Positions 53,731 to 61,422 of a DNA stretch of 64,000 nucleotides are shown here, piece by piece. The notes below the pieces were generated by a model. It was not told the DNA's origin. It searched no databases and was given only the letters and a program-made list of their open reading frames with translations. The stretch's first letter is position 1; each line of letters begins with the position of its first letter. A program made the translations under genes and the position numbers. The DNA is from Rheinheimera sp. (GTDB lineage: Bacteria; Pseudomonadota; Gammaproteobacteria; Enterobacterales; Alteromonadaceae): positions 62,001-126,000 of the forward strand of contig NZ_JAUYGV010000001.1 of NCBI RefSeq assembly GCF_030690345.1, given 5' to 3'.

Positions 53731-53744
53731 GTTACTGAGTAACA
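53731..53744 (+). promoter_or_regulatory. RpiR-type operator candidate, site 2
   Basis: GTTACTGAGTAACA is a palindrome (GTTACT-GA-GTAAC) that matches the site at 61174-61187 at all but two bases. It lies 24 bases before the rpiR start, where binding would block its own transcription. A further half-site GTTACT lies at 53716-53721. Confidence 0.6.
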
Positions 53745-53767
53745 CCATAGCGTACTACGGGTAAAAC

Positions 53768-54634
53768 ATGATGAGTTACGAAATTGATGTGTTGTCGCGC
53801 ATTTCCGAGCGTTTTGTCGAGATGAGCGAGTCTGAGCAGCGGGTGGCGCAGCTTATTCTGGACAATGTTAAAGCTGCAACCGAGATGAGTATTGCCAAAC
53901 TGTCGGCCAGTGCCGGGGTAAGCCAGGCCACGGTAACCCGGTTTGCCCGCACGGTAGATTGCAAAGATGTGCGCCAGTTAAAGGTGAAATTGGCGCAGTC
54001 GTTGGCAGTAGGCCAGCGCTTTGTTGAGGAAACCCCGGATTTAGACGGTATTCAGGGCGTGTACGAAGCGATTAAAAACACCCTGGATTTAAGCCGTAAG
54101 CTGCTGGTAGAGGCTGATATTAAACTGGCAGTAAGCTACCTGCAAAATGCACGGATGATTTTTTGTATCGGCATGGGCGGTGGCTCGTCTATCGGCTCAC
54201 AGGAGTTGCAATACCGCTTGTTCCGTTTTGGTATGCCGGTATGCAGTTACCAGGATGGCCTGTTAACCAGAATGGTCGCCGCCGCGGTAGAGCCTCAGGA
54301 TGTGATGGTGGCCATTTCGCTAACCGGTAATACCGGTGAAATCATCGATTCTGCCGCCATCGCCAGGCAATACGGCGCCAAAGTTATTGCCATTACCAAA
54401 CCCGGCTCAGCACTGGCGGCTAACGCCGATATTGTGCTGGGCTTGCAGGCGCCGGAAACCGATTTTATCTACAAGCCGTCGGCTTCACGCTACGCCATGC
54501 TGGCGATTATTGATGTGCTGGCGACAGAGGTTGCCAAGTTAAATAAACGCAAATCCCGCGATAAGTTACGCCGCGTTAAATTGTCGCTCGACAGCCATCG
54601 CGGTGGCGATGACCGCCAGCCATTAGGAGATTAA
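53768..54634 (+). CDS. MurR/RpiR-family transcriptional regulator
   Basis: A 288-residue regulator with an N-terminal HTH_6 domain (about 1-77; SASAGVSQATVTRFARTVDC is the recognition region) and a C-terminal SIS sugar-phosphate-binding domain (about 125-260; GMGGGSSIGSQELQYRLFRF, then SLTGNTGEIIDSA). SIS domains in this family sense phosphosugars, such as MurNAc-6P in MurR. It starts the operon rpiR-ridA-SSS-mlrC and is divergent from the PLP enzyme. Four shared elements in the gaps at both ends of the locus are its probable operators. An ATG three bases later is an alternative start. Confidence 0.9.
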   Translation: MMSYEIDVLSRISERFVEMSESEQRVAQLILDNVKAATEMSIAKLSASAGVSQATVTRFARTVDCKDVRQLKVKLAQSLAVGQRFVEETPDLDGIQGVYEAIKNTLDLSRKLLVEADIKLAVSYLQNARMIFCIGMGGGSSIGSQELQYRLFRFGMPVCSYQDGLLTRMVAAAVEPQDVMVAISLTGNTGEIIDSAAIARQYGAKVIAITKPGSALAANADIVLGLQAPETDFIYKPSASRYAMLAIIDVLATEVAKLNKRKSRDKLRRVKLSLDSHRGGDDRQPLGD

Positions 54635-54641
54635 CCACAGC

Positions 54642-55034
54642 ATGAGCATAAAACGTTACGGCATTGATGAAACTACCGGTACCGGCGGCCAACGCTTACC
54701 CTTTGCCAAAGCGGTAGAAGCGGGGGGCTGGTTATATGTGTCGGGCCAAACGCCGATGCGTAACGGCGAAGTAGTGGAAGGCGGTATTGTGGAGCAGTCA
54801 GAGCTGGCACTGCAAAACTGCATTGATATTATGCAATTGGCCGGTTACAGCCTGCAGGATGTGGTGCATGTTAAAGTGTACCTGACCGATGCGCGCTATT
54901 TCAGCAGCTTTAACCGGGTATTTCGCGACGTGTTCGCCGGTGCACCGCCGGCGCGTATTTGCGCCGTGGCCGATTTGGTAGTGGATTGTAAGGTTGAGGT
55001 AGATTTAACCTGTTATCGCGCTGACCGGGCCTGA
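54642..55034 (+). CDS. RidA-family enamine/imine deaminase
   Basis: A 130-residue RidA/YjgF protein, a trimer that hydrolyses 2-aminoacrylate and related enamines. The substrate-binding Arg is in APPARICAVADL (about 105-116). Family features include YVSGQTPMRNGEV and YLTDARYFSSFNRVFRDVF. It lies seven bases after rpiR and one base before the symporter gene. The sequence differs from the canonical housekeeping RidA (for example the family start ISTxxAP is absent), so it is a locus-specific paralogue that probably clears the product of the D-amino-acid enzyme. Confidence 0.9.
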   Translation: MSIKRYGIDETTGTGGQRLPFAKAVEAGGWLYVSGQTPMRNGEVVEGGIVEQSELALQNCIDIMQLAGYSLQDVVHVKVYLTDARYFSSFNRVFRDVFAGAPPARICAVADLVVDCKVEVDLTCYRADRA

Positions 55035-55035
55035 T

Positions 55036-56526
55036 ATGAACGGCGGCCATTTCCTGCTTGGCTTTGGCGTGTATTTGCTGTTAATGCTGGCAATCAGTTA
55101 TCTGGTTTCACGGCGTCAGCACAGTAGTGAGGATTTCTTACTGGCCGGGCGCAATGTTTCAGCCAGGTTAACCTTTGGCAGTACAGTGGCAACGATGATT
55201 GGCACCGGCACCAGCATGGGCGCAGTAGGCTTTGCCTACAACCATGGCTGGAGCGGCATGCTGTACGGCATCGGCGGTGCTGTGGGCATTTTGCTGCTGG
55301 CCTGGTTATTTGCGCCACTGCGCCGGTTGCGTTTTGTCACCATGAGTGAGGAGCTCAGCTACTACGTTGGCGCCAATCAATGGGTAAAGCAGGGCAGTGC
55401 CATACTGATTTTTCTGGCATCGTTGGGCTGGCTTGGCGCCCATATTATCGGCGGTGCGCTGTATTTATCCTGGGCGACCGGTATTGAGCTGCTTTACGCC
55501 AAGTTAATAATAGGCCTTGCTTATACCTTTTATGTGATGATTGGCGGCTATCGGGCGGTATTGTGGACCGACAGCCTGATGGCGCTGCTGCTGTTCAGCG
55601 GCTTTTTGCTGATGAGCTATGCCGCGGTGCAGGCTATCGGTGGCCTGGCGCATGTCAGCGCTGTGTTGGCCGAAGCAAAGCACAACGGCCTGATCAGCGA
55701 TATTGGCTTGTTACCGGCGCTGTCGTTGTCTGTGGCTGTGGCTGTGGGGGTACTGGCCACACCTTCTTTTCGCCAGCGTATTTATGCTGCGCGCAATGTC
55801 GGCACAGTGCGCCGCTCTTTTATTTACTCCGGTGTGTTGTATCTGGCGTTTGCTGCCTTGCCGGCGTTGATTGGTATTGCTGCCAGAGTATTGGCCCCTG
55901 AGCTGAATAACCATCAGTTTGCCTTTACTACTGTGGCGGTACTGTTGCTGCCCGGGCTGTTGACTTTGCTGGTATTGTTGGCCGGATTATCAGCCACCTT
56001 GTCGTCTGCCAGCTCAGATGCCATAGCGGCGGTAGCAATAGTAATGCAGGATCTGTATCCGCGTATTACCGGCTCTGTACCCGCCCCGGCACGGGCCATT
56101 TTCTGTTCAAGGCTGGCCGTGTTGCTGGTATCGGCGCTGGCGTTGGTACTGGCCTTGTTAACCGACGACTTAATCCGTTATATCACCGGCATGATAGCCA
56201 CATTGCTGGCCGGTATTTTTGTTTGTGCACTACTGGGGCGCTTTTGGCTGCGTTTTACCTGGCAAGGCGCCCTGGCTGCACTGGCGGGCGCCATTATTAC
56301 CTCTTTAGTATTGTTAAATCACCCCGGTTGGCTGGCGTATTGGGGGAACCCTTGTATACCTGCGGTAGCGGTGGCCTTGCTGGCGGCAGTCAGCGTTAGC
56401 TGGTTAACGCCGCCTGTGGCCATCAGCCGGCAACAGGCGCTGGCGCAAATTAATGCCGCCCGGGATAACACCTTTACGGCACCGCCGTTAGCTGAGCGCT
56501 CATCATCCCGCGCTGAAACAACCTGA
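55036..56526 (+). CDS. Sodium:solute symporter (SSS family)
   Basis: A 496-residue inner-membrane protein with about thirteen hydrophobic helices. The Na+-site region appears as GSTVATMIGTGTSMGAVGFAY (split by a helix break) and ASLGWLGAHIIGGALYLS. SSS members carry sugars, proline, sialic acid or other organic solutes with Na+. The neighbours point to a D-amino acid, amino sugar or small peptide as substrate. It starts one base after the ridA stop. The C-terminal tail (after 465) is cytoplasmic and rich in Ala, Arg and Ser. Confidence 0.88.
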   Translation: MNGGHFLLGFGVYLLLMLAISYLVSRRQHSSEDFLLAGRNVSARLTFGSTVATMIGTGTSMGAVGFAYNHGWSGMLYGIGGAVGILLLAWLFAPLRRLRFVTMSEELSYYVGANQWVKQGSAILIFLASLGWLGAHIIGGALYLSWATGIELLYAKLIIGLAYTFYVMIGGYRAVLWTDSLMALLLFSGFLLMSYAAVQAIGGLAHVSAVLAEAKHNGLISDIGLLPALSLSVAVAVGVLATPSFRQRIYAARNVGTVRRSFIYSGVLYLAFAALPALIGIAARVLAPELNNHQFAFTTVAVLLLPGLLTLLVLLAGLSATLSSASSDAIAAVAIVMQDLYPRITGSVPAPARAIFCSRLAVLLVSALALVLALLTDDLIRYITGMIATLLAGIFVCALLGRFWLRFTWQGALAALAGAIITSLVLLNHPGWLAYWGNPCIPAVAVALLAAVSVSWLTPPVAISRQQALAQINAARDNTFTAPPLAERSSSRAETT

Positions 56527-56536
56527 CAGAGGACCT

Positions 56537-57991
56537 ATGCGTATTTTTACCGCCTCCCTGGCTACTGAAACCAATACGTTTTCACCAATGTACACTGACG
56601 TACACAGCTTTTATCAGAGCTTTTATGCGCCGCCCGGCCAGCATCCTGCCACACCCACCTTGTGCAGTGCGCCCTTAATTGCCTGTCGCGAGTTTGCCGC
56701 TATGGATGCCTCATTGCAGGTTATTGAAGGCAGTTGCGCCTGGGCTGAGCCCGGCGGCTTGTTAAACCGGCATTCTTACGAGCTGCTGCGCGATGAAATA
56801 TTACAACAGTTGCAACAAGCCATGCCGGTGCAGGCGGTATTACTGGGGTTGCACGGTGCTATGGTGGCGCAGGGGTATGATGATTGCGAAGGCGATTTAC
56901 TAAGCCGGGTACGGGCTATTACCGGGCCTGAGGTGATTATCGGCGCCACCCTGGATCCGCACAGCCACTTAACGCCACAGCGGCTGGCAGCCAGCGATCT
57001 GTTAATTGCGTTTAAAGAGTTTCCGCATCTGGATTTTATGCAGCGCGCACGTGAGCTGGTGCAACTGGCGCTGCTGGCGGTGCGCGGCGAAATAAAGCCG
57101 GTAATGAGCAGCTTCGATTGCCGGATGATTGATGTGCTGCCAACCAGCCATGAGCCGATGAAATCCTTTATCAGTAAGATCCGTGAATTGGAGCAACAAG
57201 GTGCAGCACTGTCTATTTCGGTGATCCATGGCTTTATGGCTGGTGATGTATCTGATATGGGCACCAAGCTGCTGGTGATCACCGACAACAAGCCGGCTGA
57301 AGGCGAAGCATTGGCGCAGGCGCTGGGTATGGAGCTGTTTTCATTTCGCGGTAAAACCCTGCCGCAATTTAATGATATTAATACCGCGCTGGATTTAGCG
57401 CAGCAGGTGGCGGGCACTGTGGTGTTGGCTGATGTCTGGGATAACCCGGGCGGCGGAGTGGCCGGTGACGGCACCTTGATTTTACACAGCATTATTGCGC
57501 GGAAACTGACCGGCGTAGCAGTAGGTACTATCTGGGATCCGATGGCGGTTAAACTGTGCTTTGCCGCCGGCGAGGGCGCGGTCATTGCATTGCGTTTTGG
57601 CGGTAAAAGCGGGGCTACAGCCGGGGCACCGATAGATAAAACGGCGACGGTGCGCTGCCTGGCCGCCGGCGCAGTGCAACAATTTGCCGACAGCAGTGTG
57701 CCGATGGGAGATTGTGCCTTAATTGAATTTGATGGCATTGAAGTGATTTTAAACAGCAACCGCTGCCAGTCATTTGACCCCAGCCTGTTTCGCGCCCTGG
57801 GTATAGCGCCACAGCAGCGTAAACTGCTGCTGGTTAAATCAACCAACCATTTTTATCAGGGCTTTGCACCACTGGCGGCAAAGGTTATTTATGTTGATGC
57901 GGGGGCGCCATACCCCAGCGATCCGACACGGAATAAGTACACTAAGCTGCGCCGGCCACTGTGGCCAATTACGCCGCGGCCGTTTGATTAA
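56537..57991 (+). CDS. M81-family metallopeptidase (microcystinase C, MlrC-like)
   Basis: A 484-residue M81 protein. MlrC, the type member, cleaves the linear tetrapeptide made in microcystin breakdown, a peptide with D-residues and Adda. Probable zinc ligands lie in HGAMVAQGYDDCEGD (about 105-119) and DPHSHLT (about 139-145), with family features ADVWDNPGGGVAGDGT and VKSTNHFYQGFAPLA. No signal peptide is seen, so it acts in the cytoplasm after uptake. Most M81 proteins occur far from microcystin degradation, often beside amidohydrolases or D-amino-acid enzymes, so the substrate here is more likely a small non-standard peptide. It ends back-to-back with the GH20 gene. Confidence 0.88.
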   Translation: MRIFTASLATETNTFSPMYTDVHSFYQSFYAPPGQHPATPTLCSAPLIACREFAAMDASLQVIEGSCAWAEPGGLLNRHSYELLRDEILQQLQQAMPVQAVLLGLHGAMVAQGYDDCEGDLLSRVRAITGPEVIIGATLDPHSHLTPQRLAASDLLIAFKEFPHLDFMQRARELVQLALLAVRGEIKPVMSSFDCRMIDVLPTSHEPMKSFISKIRELEQQGAALSISVIHGFMAGDVSDMGTKLLVITDNKPAEGEALAQALGMELFSFRGKTLPQFNDINTALDLAQQVAGTVVLADVWDNPGGGVAGDGTLILHSIIARKLTGVAVGTIWDPMAVKLCFAAGEGAVIALRFGGKSGATAGAPIDKTATVRCLAAGAVQQFADSSVPMGDCALIEFDGIEVILNSNRCQSFDPSLFRALGIAPQQRKLLLVKSTNHFYQGFAPLAAKVIYVDAGAPYPSDPTRNKYTKLRRPLWPITPRPFD

Positions 57992-60900
57992 CTATTGCAG
58001 CAGGATCCGCTCGATACAGCCGCATTGCTGCACAGTAACGTACAGCACAGTGTCATCATGGCTGACAATCACATTAGTAGGCAGGGCATGGTTTAAGCGG
58101 TATTCGGCTAACAGGGTGCCGTCGGCGGTTAATTTGGCAATAGTGCCTTTGCCGTAGCGGGCCACATAAAGGTTGCCTTTGCTGTCAAAGCGCATGCCGT
58201 CCAAACCAAAGTCACTAAAGCGAGCGACGACTTGCTTATTGCTCAGGCTAAAATCAGCGCTAATTCGATAACGCCAAATTGTACGCTGCACGCTTTCATT
58301 CACATAGAGATACTGCTGGTCCGGGCTGACAGCAATACCGTTGCTGGTGCCCATAGCGCCATCCAGCAAGTGGCTGCTGCCGTCAGTGTCAATGCGCCAC
58401 AGCTGGCCGCTGTTATCTGCCCAGTTTGGATCGCTGGCAAAGATAACACCGTTTTGCATAATGGCCAGATCGTTTGGTTGGTGCATAGCGTCGTTGTGCG
58501 CATGCACGCTGAGTTGGCCGTGCTGGTAACGCAAAATATTATGCCCGGTGTAATCGGCGATAAACATAGTACCGGCACTATCGAACACTATGCCGTTGCC
58601 GGTGCTGCCCGCCGGTAAAGTTAAATACAAAGCAGCGTTGCCGTCAGGTGTTACCTTACCGACAGTACCGTCGTGGCCGAAATTAACCGCGTACAAATTA
58701 CCCCGGCTATCAAGGGTCGGCCCTTCAACGGCGGGGCTGAAAGTATTGGCAGCAACCCATATTTCGCTGTGTGGCGCAGCCGCCAGTAATTGCTGCAGTG
58801 GCCGGCGCAGCGCAATAATCAGCTCCTGTTGTATTGTTGACGCCTGCTGCAGTTGCTGTGTTATGGCTGTGCGCGTGCTGCGGCTTATCGGCTGCTGCCG
58901 GTGGATGCTGTCCAGCAGCATCAGCGCAGATTGGCTAAGTTGCTGCACTTGAGCGAACACGCCCGATAACGGTTGCGGTTCAGTTTGTGCTAACCCGGTA
59001 GCTGCTTGCTGCCACAATGCTAATTGTCTGTTGATACGCTCAAGGCTGGCCTTATCTTTTTGCACTAACCACTGCTGAATGTGATGCGTAAAGTGGCGCA
59101 GTGCCGGTTGCTCAGCCGGTAAATAATCTACCAACTGATTAAGCGGTGCGGCCTTGTGGTAGAGCCCTGCCACAGATTTTTCATGCAGGCGGTGATAATA
59201 ATGCGCCGGCTCCAGTGTTTCAGCCACGCTGAGCAGGGTCGGTAACTTCGCATCGCTTACCAGCGCAGTAAAGCCTTGCCGTTGTTGTGATATTGTGCGC
59301 AGATTGCTGTTGATTTCAGCCATGCTGCTCATGTGCGACAAGCGCCGGTACAGGCTGTCTTCATCACGCAACCCGGCTGGTGACCACAACCGCTCGGCTA
59401 CCGCAAAACCGTTGGGCCAGAGGCGGATATCAATATTATCCGGCGTTACCAGCTCACCCCAAAGTGCAATTTCGCCGCCGATAATGCGCGCTTTGCTGCT
59501 CTCGTTTAAGGTTTGCGCTTGCAATGTGATCGGCAGGGCGGCAGCAGCCGGTTGTGCCGGTGCGATGGCAGTGCCGCTGACAGCATAAGCGGCATTGCCG
59601 ACAGTCAGGCTGCCGGCCAAAGTGCCGGTGGGATCCGGGCCGGCGGGATCTGTGGTACTGCTTAAGCTTAGTTCAGCAAACAGCGGTCCCATCCAGCTAT
59701 CCAGGCTAAAACTGAGCCGGTTAGCATTGAGTTTAAGCTGCTGCACTAATTGCGGCTGACGGCCATTAAATTGCAGCACAGCGCTGATCGCATCATCGTT
59801 GTGATACAACAGCAACAAGCGGCCGTTTATTGCTGCGCCGCGCTTACGGGCAAAACTAAACTGCCATGCCGACCAGCTGTTTAGCTGATTGAGATCCGGC
59901 AGTTGCTGCGCTACCGGCAGCGGATCGTTACGGTAGTGGTAAGCGGCAAACTGCGGTTGATCCAAATAATAACCGGTCGATAAAATGGCCTGATGGCCGG
60001 CTTTGGCAGCTAACGCCAACGATTCAGTGCCGCGCCAAGACTGCACCAGCACCGAAGTGGGCAGCTTATCATCCAGTACTTCATCCCAGCCAATCATCTG
60101 CCTGCCCAGTTGCTGCACTATTTTCTGCAGCCTGGTATTAAAGTACGCCTGTAAAGCGGGCACATCCGCCAATTGTTGTTGCTGCATAAAATCAACAATA
60201 TGCGGCGCTCCCAACCAGTGATCCGGCAATACTTCGTCGCCACCGATATGCAGGTAGCGATCGGGAAACACAGCGGCAACTTCGGCCAGTAAGTTGGCTA
60301 AAAAGTCATACACCTGCTCATTTGTCGGGTCTAATACGGCTTGATGCACCCCCCAGTGCGTTTCCGGGCGGTTGGCGCCAGGCAGCGCCATTAATGCCGG
60401 ATAAGCGGCGCCGAGTGCCGTAGTATGACCAGGCAGATCGATCTCAGGCACGATACGGATGCCGCGCTGCGCCGCATAATGCACCAGCTCACGTAATTGC
60501 TGTTGGCTGTAATAGCCATCCACGCCGCCGATTTGCTGCAGCTTAGGGTAGTTAAGTGACTCAAACCGCCAGCCCTGGTCGTCGGTTAAATGCAAATGCA
60601 GTACATTTAATTTTACCAACGCCATAATATCCAGCTGGCGTTTTAACGTTTCAATCGGCAAAAAACGTCTGGCAGGATCTAATAACAGGCCGCGCCAGCT
60701 AAAACGCGGTGCATCCGTGATCTGCACTACCGCGATGCTGCTACCGCTACTATCCGTTTGCACCAGTTGCAGTAAGGTTTCCAGGCCGCGCACTATGCCA
60801 ATGTATGAGTCTGCGCTTAAGCGTATTTGCTGCTGGCTTACGTTTAAGCGGTACTGCTCAGCCATATCCGGGGGCGGCAGCTCAGGATCCGCACTGCCGT

Positions 60901-61156
60901 TAAGCTGTATTAGCAGCGCCGGTGCTGCGCCGGCAGTAAAAGTCAGCCCGGTTTGCCGGCTTAAACGCTGTAAAAAGCGTGCCACAGCGGCATCTGACAT
61001 GGCGTTGTTTGCCGATACACTCACGCTGAAGTCTGTTGTCAGATTAAACCGGCCCGGTTGTTGCGTTACTTCGGCGGGATAGGGCAGCAGCGGCAGCTCT
61101 GCCGCGGTGATAGTTGCAGCACTGAGTAGCAGCATAAAAGCATAAAATAAACGCAT
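57992..61156 (-). CDS. GH20 beta-N-acetylhexosaminidase fused to SMP-30/gluconolactonase-like propeller
   Basis: A 1054-residue exported protein. The signal peptide (1-19) precedes a GH20b domain (20-150) and a GH20 barrel (150-about 640). The catalytic pair is D307-E308 in HIGGDEV, as in chitobiases and hexosaminidases that use substrate-assisted catalysis. A jelly-roll-like insert (about 430-550) interrupts the barrel. The helical linker is rich in Gln. The last ~250 residues are an SMP-30-like six-bladed propeller whose metal ligands are recognisable in VEGPTLDS, SNGIAVSPD and LDGMRFD. The fusion would cut a terminal HexNAc and then open a lactone, or bind sugar. It is divergent from the TonB receptor, with two operator-like sites between. 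Each domain is certain; joint function is inferred. Confidence 0.88.
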   Translation of the reverse strand: MRLFYAFMLLLSAATITAAELPLLPYPAEVTQQPGRFNLTTDFSVSVSANNAMSDAAVARFLQRLSRQTGLTFTAGAAPALLIQLNGSADPELPPPDMAEQYRLNVSQQQIRLSADSYIGIVRGLETLLQLVQTDSSGSSIAVVQITDAPRFSWRGLLLDPARRFLPIETLKRQLDIMALVKLNVLHLHLTDDQGWRFESLNYPKLQQIGGVDGYYSQQQLRELVHYAAQRGIRIVPEIDLPGHTTALGAAYPALMALPGANRPETHWGVHQAVLDPTNEQVYDFLANLLAEVAAVFPDRYLHIGGDEVLPDHWLGAPHIVDFMQQQQLADVPALQAYFNTRLQKIVQQLGRQMIGWDEVLDDKLPTSVLVQSWRGTESLALAAKAGHQAILSTGYYLDQPQFAAYHYRNDPLPVAQQLPDLNQLNSWSAWQFSFARKRGAAINGRLLLLYHNDDAISAVLQFNGRQPQLVQQLKLNANRLSFSLDSWMGPLFAELSLSSTTDPAGPDPTGTLAGSLTVGNAAYAVSGTAIAPAQPAAAALPITLQAQTLNESSKARIIGGEIALWGELVTPDNIDIRLWPNGFAVAERLWSPAGLRDEDSLYRRLSHMSSMAEINSNLRTISQQRQGFTALVSDAKLPTLLSVAETLEPAHYYHRLHEKSVAGLYHKAAPLNQLVDYLPAEQPALRHFTHHIQQWLVQKDKASLERINRQLALWQQAATGLAQTEPQPLSGVFAQVQQLSQSALMLLDSIHRQQPISRSTRTAITQQLQQASTIQQELIIALRRPLQQLLAAAPHSEIWVAANTFSPAVEGPTLDSRGNLYAVNFGHDGTVGKVTPDGNAALYLTLPAGSTGNGIVFDSAGTMFIADYTGHNILRYQHGQLSVHAHNDAMHQPNDLAIMQNGVIFASDPNWADNSGQLWRIDTDGSSHLLDGAMGTSNGIAVSPDQQYLYVNESVQRTIWRYRISADFSLSNKQVVARFSDFGLDGMRFDSKGNLYVARYGKGTIAKLTADGTLLAEYRLNHALPTNVIVSHDDTVLYVTVQQCGCIERILLQ

Positions 61157-61173
61157 AACAGCGCACTTGTGTT

Positions 61174-61187
61174 GTTACTTGGTAACA
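61174..61187 (+). promoter_or_regulatory. RpiR-type operator candidate, site 3
   Basis: GTTACTTGGTAACA forms, with the preceding T, the 15-base palindrome TGTTACTTGGTAACA, the most symmetric of the four copies. It lies 18 bases upstream of the GH20-SMP30 start on the minus strand, so binding would block that gene. Confidence 0.62.
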
Positions 61188-61277
61188 TATTAATAAGCAA
61201 TAACTGTTAGCTTGTCTAGAATTAGATGCTATATGAAGCTGTTTTTTCCACAAATAATGTTTACTTTTTAATCGCCA

Positions 61278-61291
61278 TGGTACAAAGTAAC
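61278..61291 (-). promoter_or_regulatory. RpiR-type operator candidate, site 4
   Basis: On the minus strand GTTACTTTGTACCA, sharing 13 of 14 bases with the site at 53684-53697. It lies 132 bases before the TonB receptor start, in the promoter region of that gene. Confidence 0.6.
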
Positions 61292-61422
61292 ATTTGAGGT
61301 TGGGGTATTTGGTAGTAATGCCGGCTTCACCAGGAAGAACAAGATAAGTATATTAGCCAGGTTTGCAGATGCGCTGACAACAGGGCTAAACGGATTAAAA
61401 CAAGAACAGAAGAGACTACATC

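Noticed and set aside
56776-57846. A 356-codon open frame on the minus strand opposite the M81 peptidase gene.
   Set aside because: It is fully antisense to a well-supported gene, is rich in Ser, Cys and Pro as reverse frames of such sequence are, and has no domain or ribosome site.
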